A program made the translations under genes and the position numbers. 5,228 nucleotides of DNA from Desulfobacteraceae bacterium (lineage in GTDB: Bacteria > Desulfobacterota > Desulfobacteria > Desulfobacterales > SURF-7), in the NCBI GenBank assembly GCA_030619585.1, contig JAUXBD010000149.1, positions 1-5,228 of the forward strand. Reading direction: 5' to 3'. Of the stretch, positions 5,041-5,228 are shown piece after piece (position 1 is the first letter of the stretch; each line of letters opens with the position of its first letter). The notes under the pieces were generated by a model. That model saw only the letters and a list, made by a program, of their open reading frames with translations. It had not been told where the DNA came from and did no database searches.

Positions 5041-5228
5041 TCGCTCCCAGCCATTCTTTTTGCCGAAGACGGCCCCCAGATCCTGCAGCCGATGGTGAAA
5101 GGGGCTGATCCGCCGCGGCCGCATATCGCTGTCCTCGTCATTGGGGTAGCGGGTATAGTAATAGTACTTGTAGCATTCACGGGCACAGGCTGCGGCATAG
5201 TGAGGGTCGAGGTAGTTGCGGCCAAAGC
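5011..5228 (-). CDS. Fragment of FAD-dependent oxidoreductase (dimethylglycine/sarcosine dehydrogenase-like)
   Basis: An open minus-strand frame enters from the right edge and gives 71 residues. It reads FGRNYLDPHYAAACARECYK, then a KYYYYTRYPNDED region, RPRRISPFHHRLQDLGAVFG (residues 36-55), KKNGWERVNY, and a short tail before TGA at 5011-5013. The pattern RE.Y..YY...YP..E....RP.R.SP...RL...GAVFGEK.GWER is characteristic of the region between the FAD oxidoreductase part and the GcvT-like folate-binding part of dimethylglycine and sarcosine dehydrogenases. Full-length members have about 800 residues, so both the start and most of the C-terminal half are missing. Recognisable coding covers about 5032-5228; MMPGEP-stop is probably junction sequence. 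It is GC-rich with many CGG, CCG and GAC codons, unlike all genes to its left, so it probably comes from another organism or locus. It is not functional as it stands. Confidence 0.75.
   Translation of the reverse strand, partial: FGRNYLDPHYAAACARECYKYYYYTRYPNDEDSDMRPRRISPFHHRLQDLGAVFGKKNGWERVNYMMPGEP

Noticed and set aside
5028..5225. Minus-strand open frame of 65 residues rich in Thr, Pro and Ala at the right end
   Set aside because: It is an out-of-frame reading of the oxidoreductase fragment, whose true frame gives the recognisable GAVFG...GWERVNY pattern.

Overview
The window reads as bacterial, most likely a sulfate-reducing Desulfobacterota lineage (former Deltaproteobacteria, Desulfobacterales-like). 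This rests on the AT-leaning coding sequence, the DUF4416-yicC gene pair, a DUF362 protein carrying two [4Fe-4S] motifs, and the style of the ssb. No database search was possible, so the taxonomic call is inference from protein families.

Layout, left to right. On the minus strand, 1852 down to 8 holds a three-gene set: a small Trm112/YcaR-type zinc-ribbon protein (55 aa), a DUF4416 protein, and yicC (endoribonuclease YicC family). A sigma70-like promoter (1941-1969) and a leader made of five 9-bp repeat units (1886-1930) lie in front of it. A structured, repeat-like segment with inverted termini (about 911-1050) fills the gap between the DUF4416 gene and yicC, and supplies the DUF4416 stop codon. 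A separate minus-strand gene, 3316 down to 2087, encodes an RlmL/YpsC-type THUMP-domain RNA methyltransferase. Diverging from it on the plus strand is a DUF362-ferredoxin protein (3449-4579), followed 30 bp later by a single-stranded DNA-binding protein (4610-5035). A good promoter and a perfect 14-bp palindrome sit in the divergent gap (3376-3416).

The last 200 bp or so do not fit the rest. At about 5011-5036 the SSB ends abruptly without its acidic tip. The opposite strand then carries the broken end of a dimethylglycine/sarcosine-dehydrogenase-like FAD oxidoreductase, with much higher GC (about 59% by hand count over 5041-5220, against 38% over 4621-4680). I read this as an assembly or cloning chimera, or less likely a real rearrangement breakpoint that cut both genes.

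Functionally, the left two thirds is RNA-centred housekeeping: RNA decay (YicC), 23S rRNA methylation (RlmL-like) and a Trm112-like protein that may assist methyltransferases. The right part is an iron-sulfur protein of unknown role plus DNA maintenance. I found no tRNA, rRNA, CRISPR array or transposase, and no convincing new defence or mobile system. The points most worth checking are the 3' junction, the intergenic repeat element, the 9-bp leader repeats and the palindromic promoter site.
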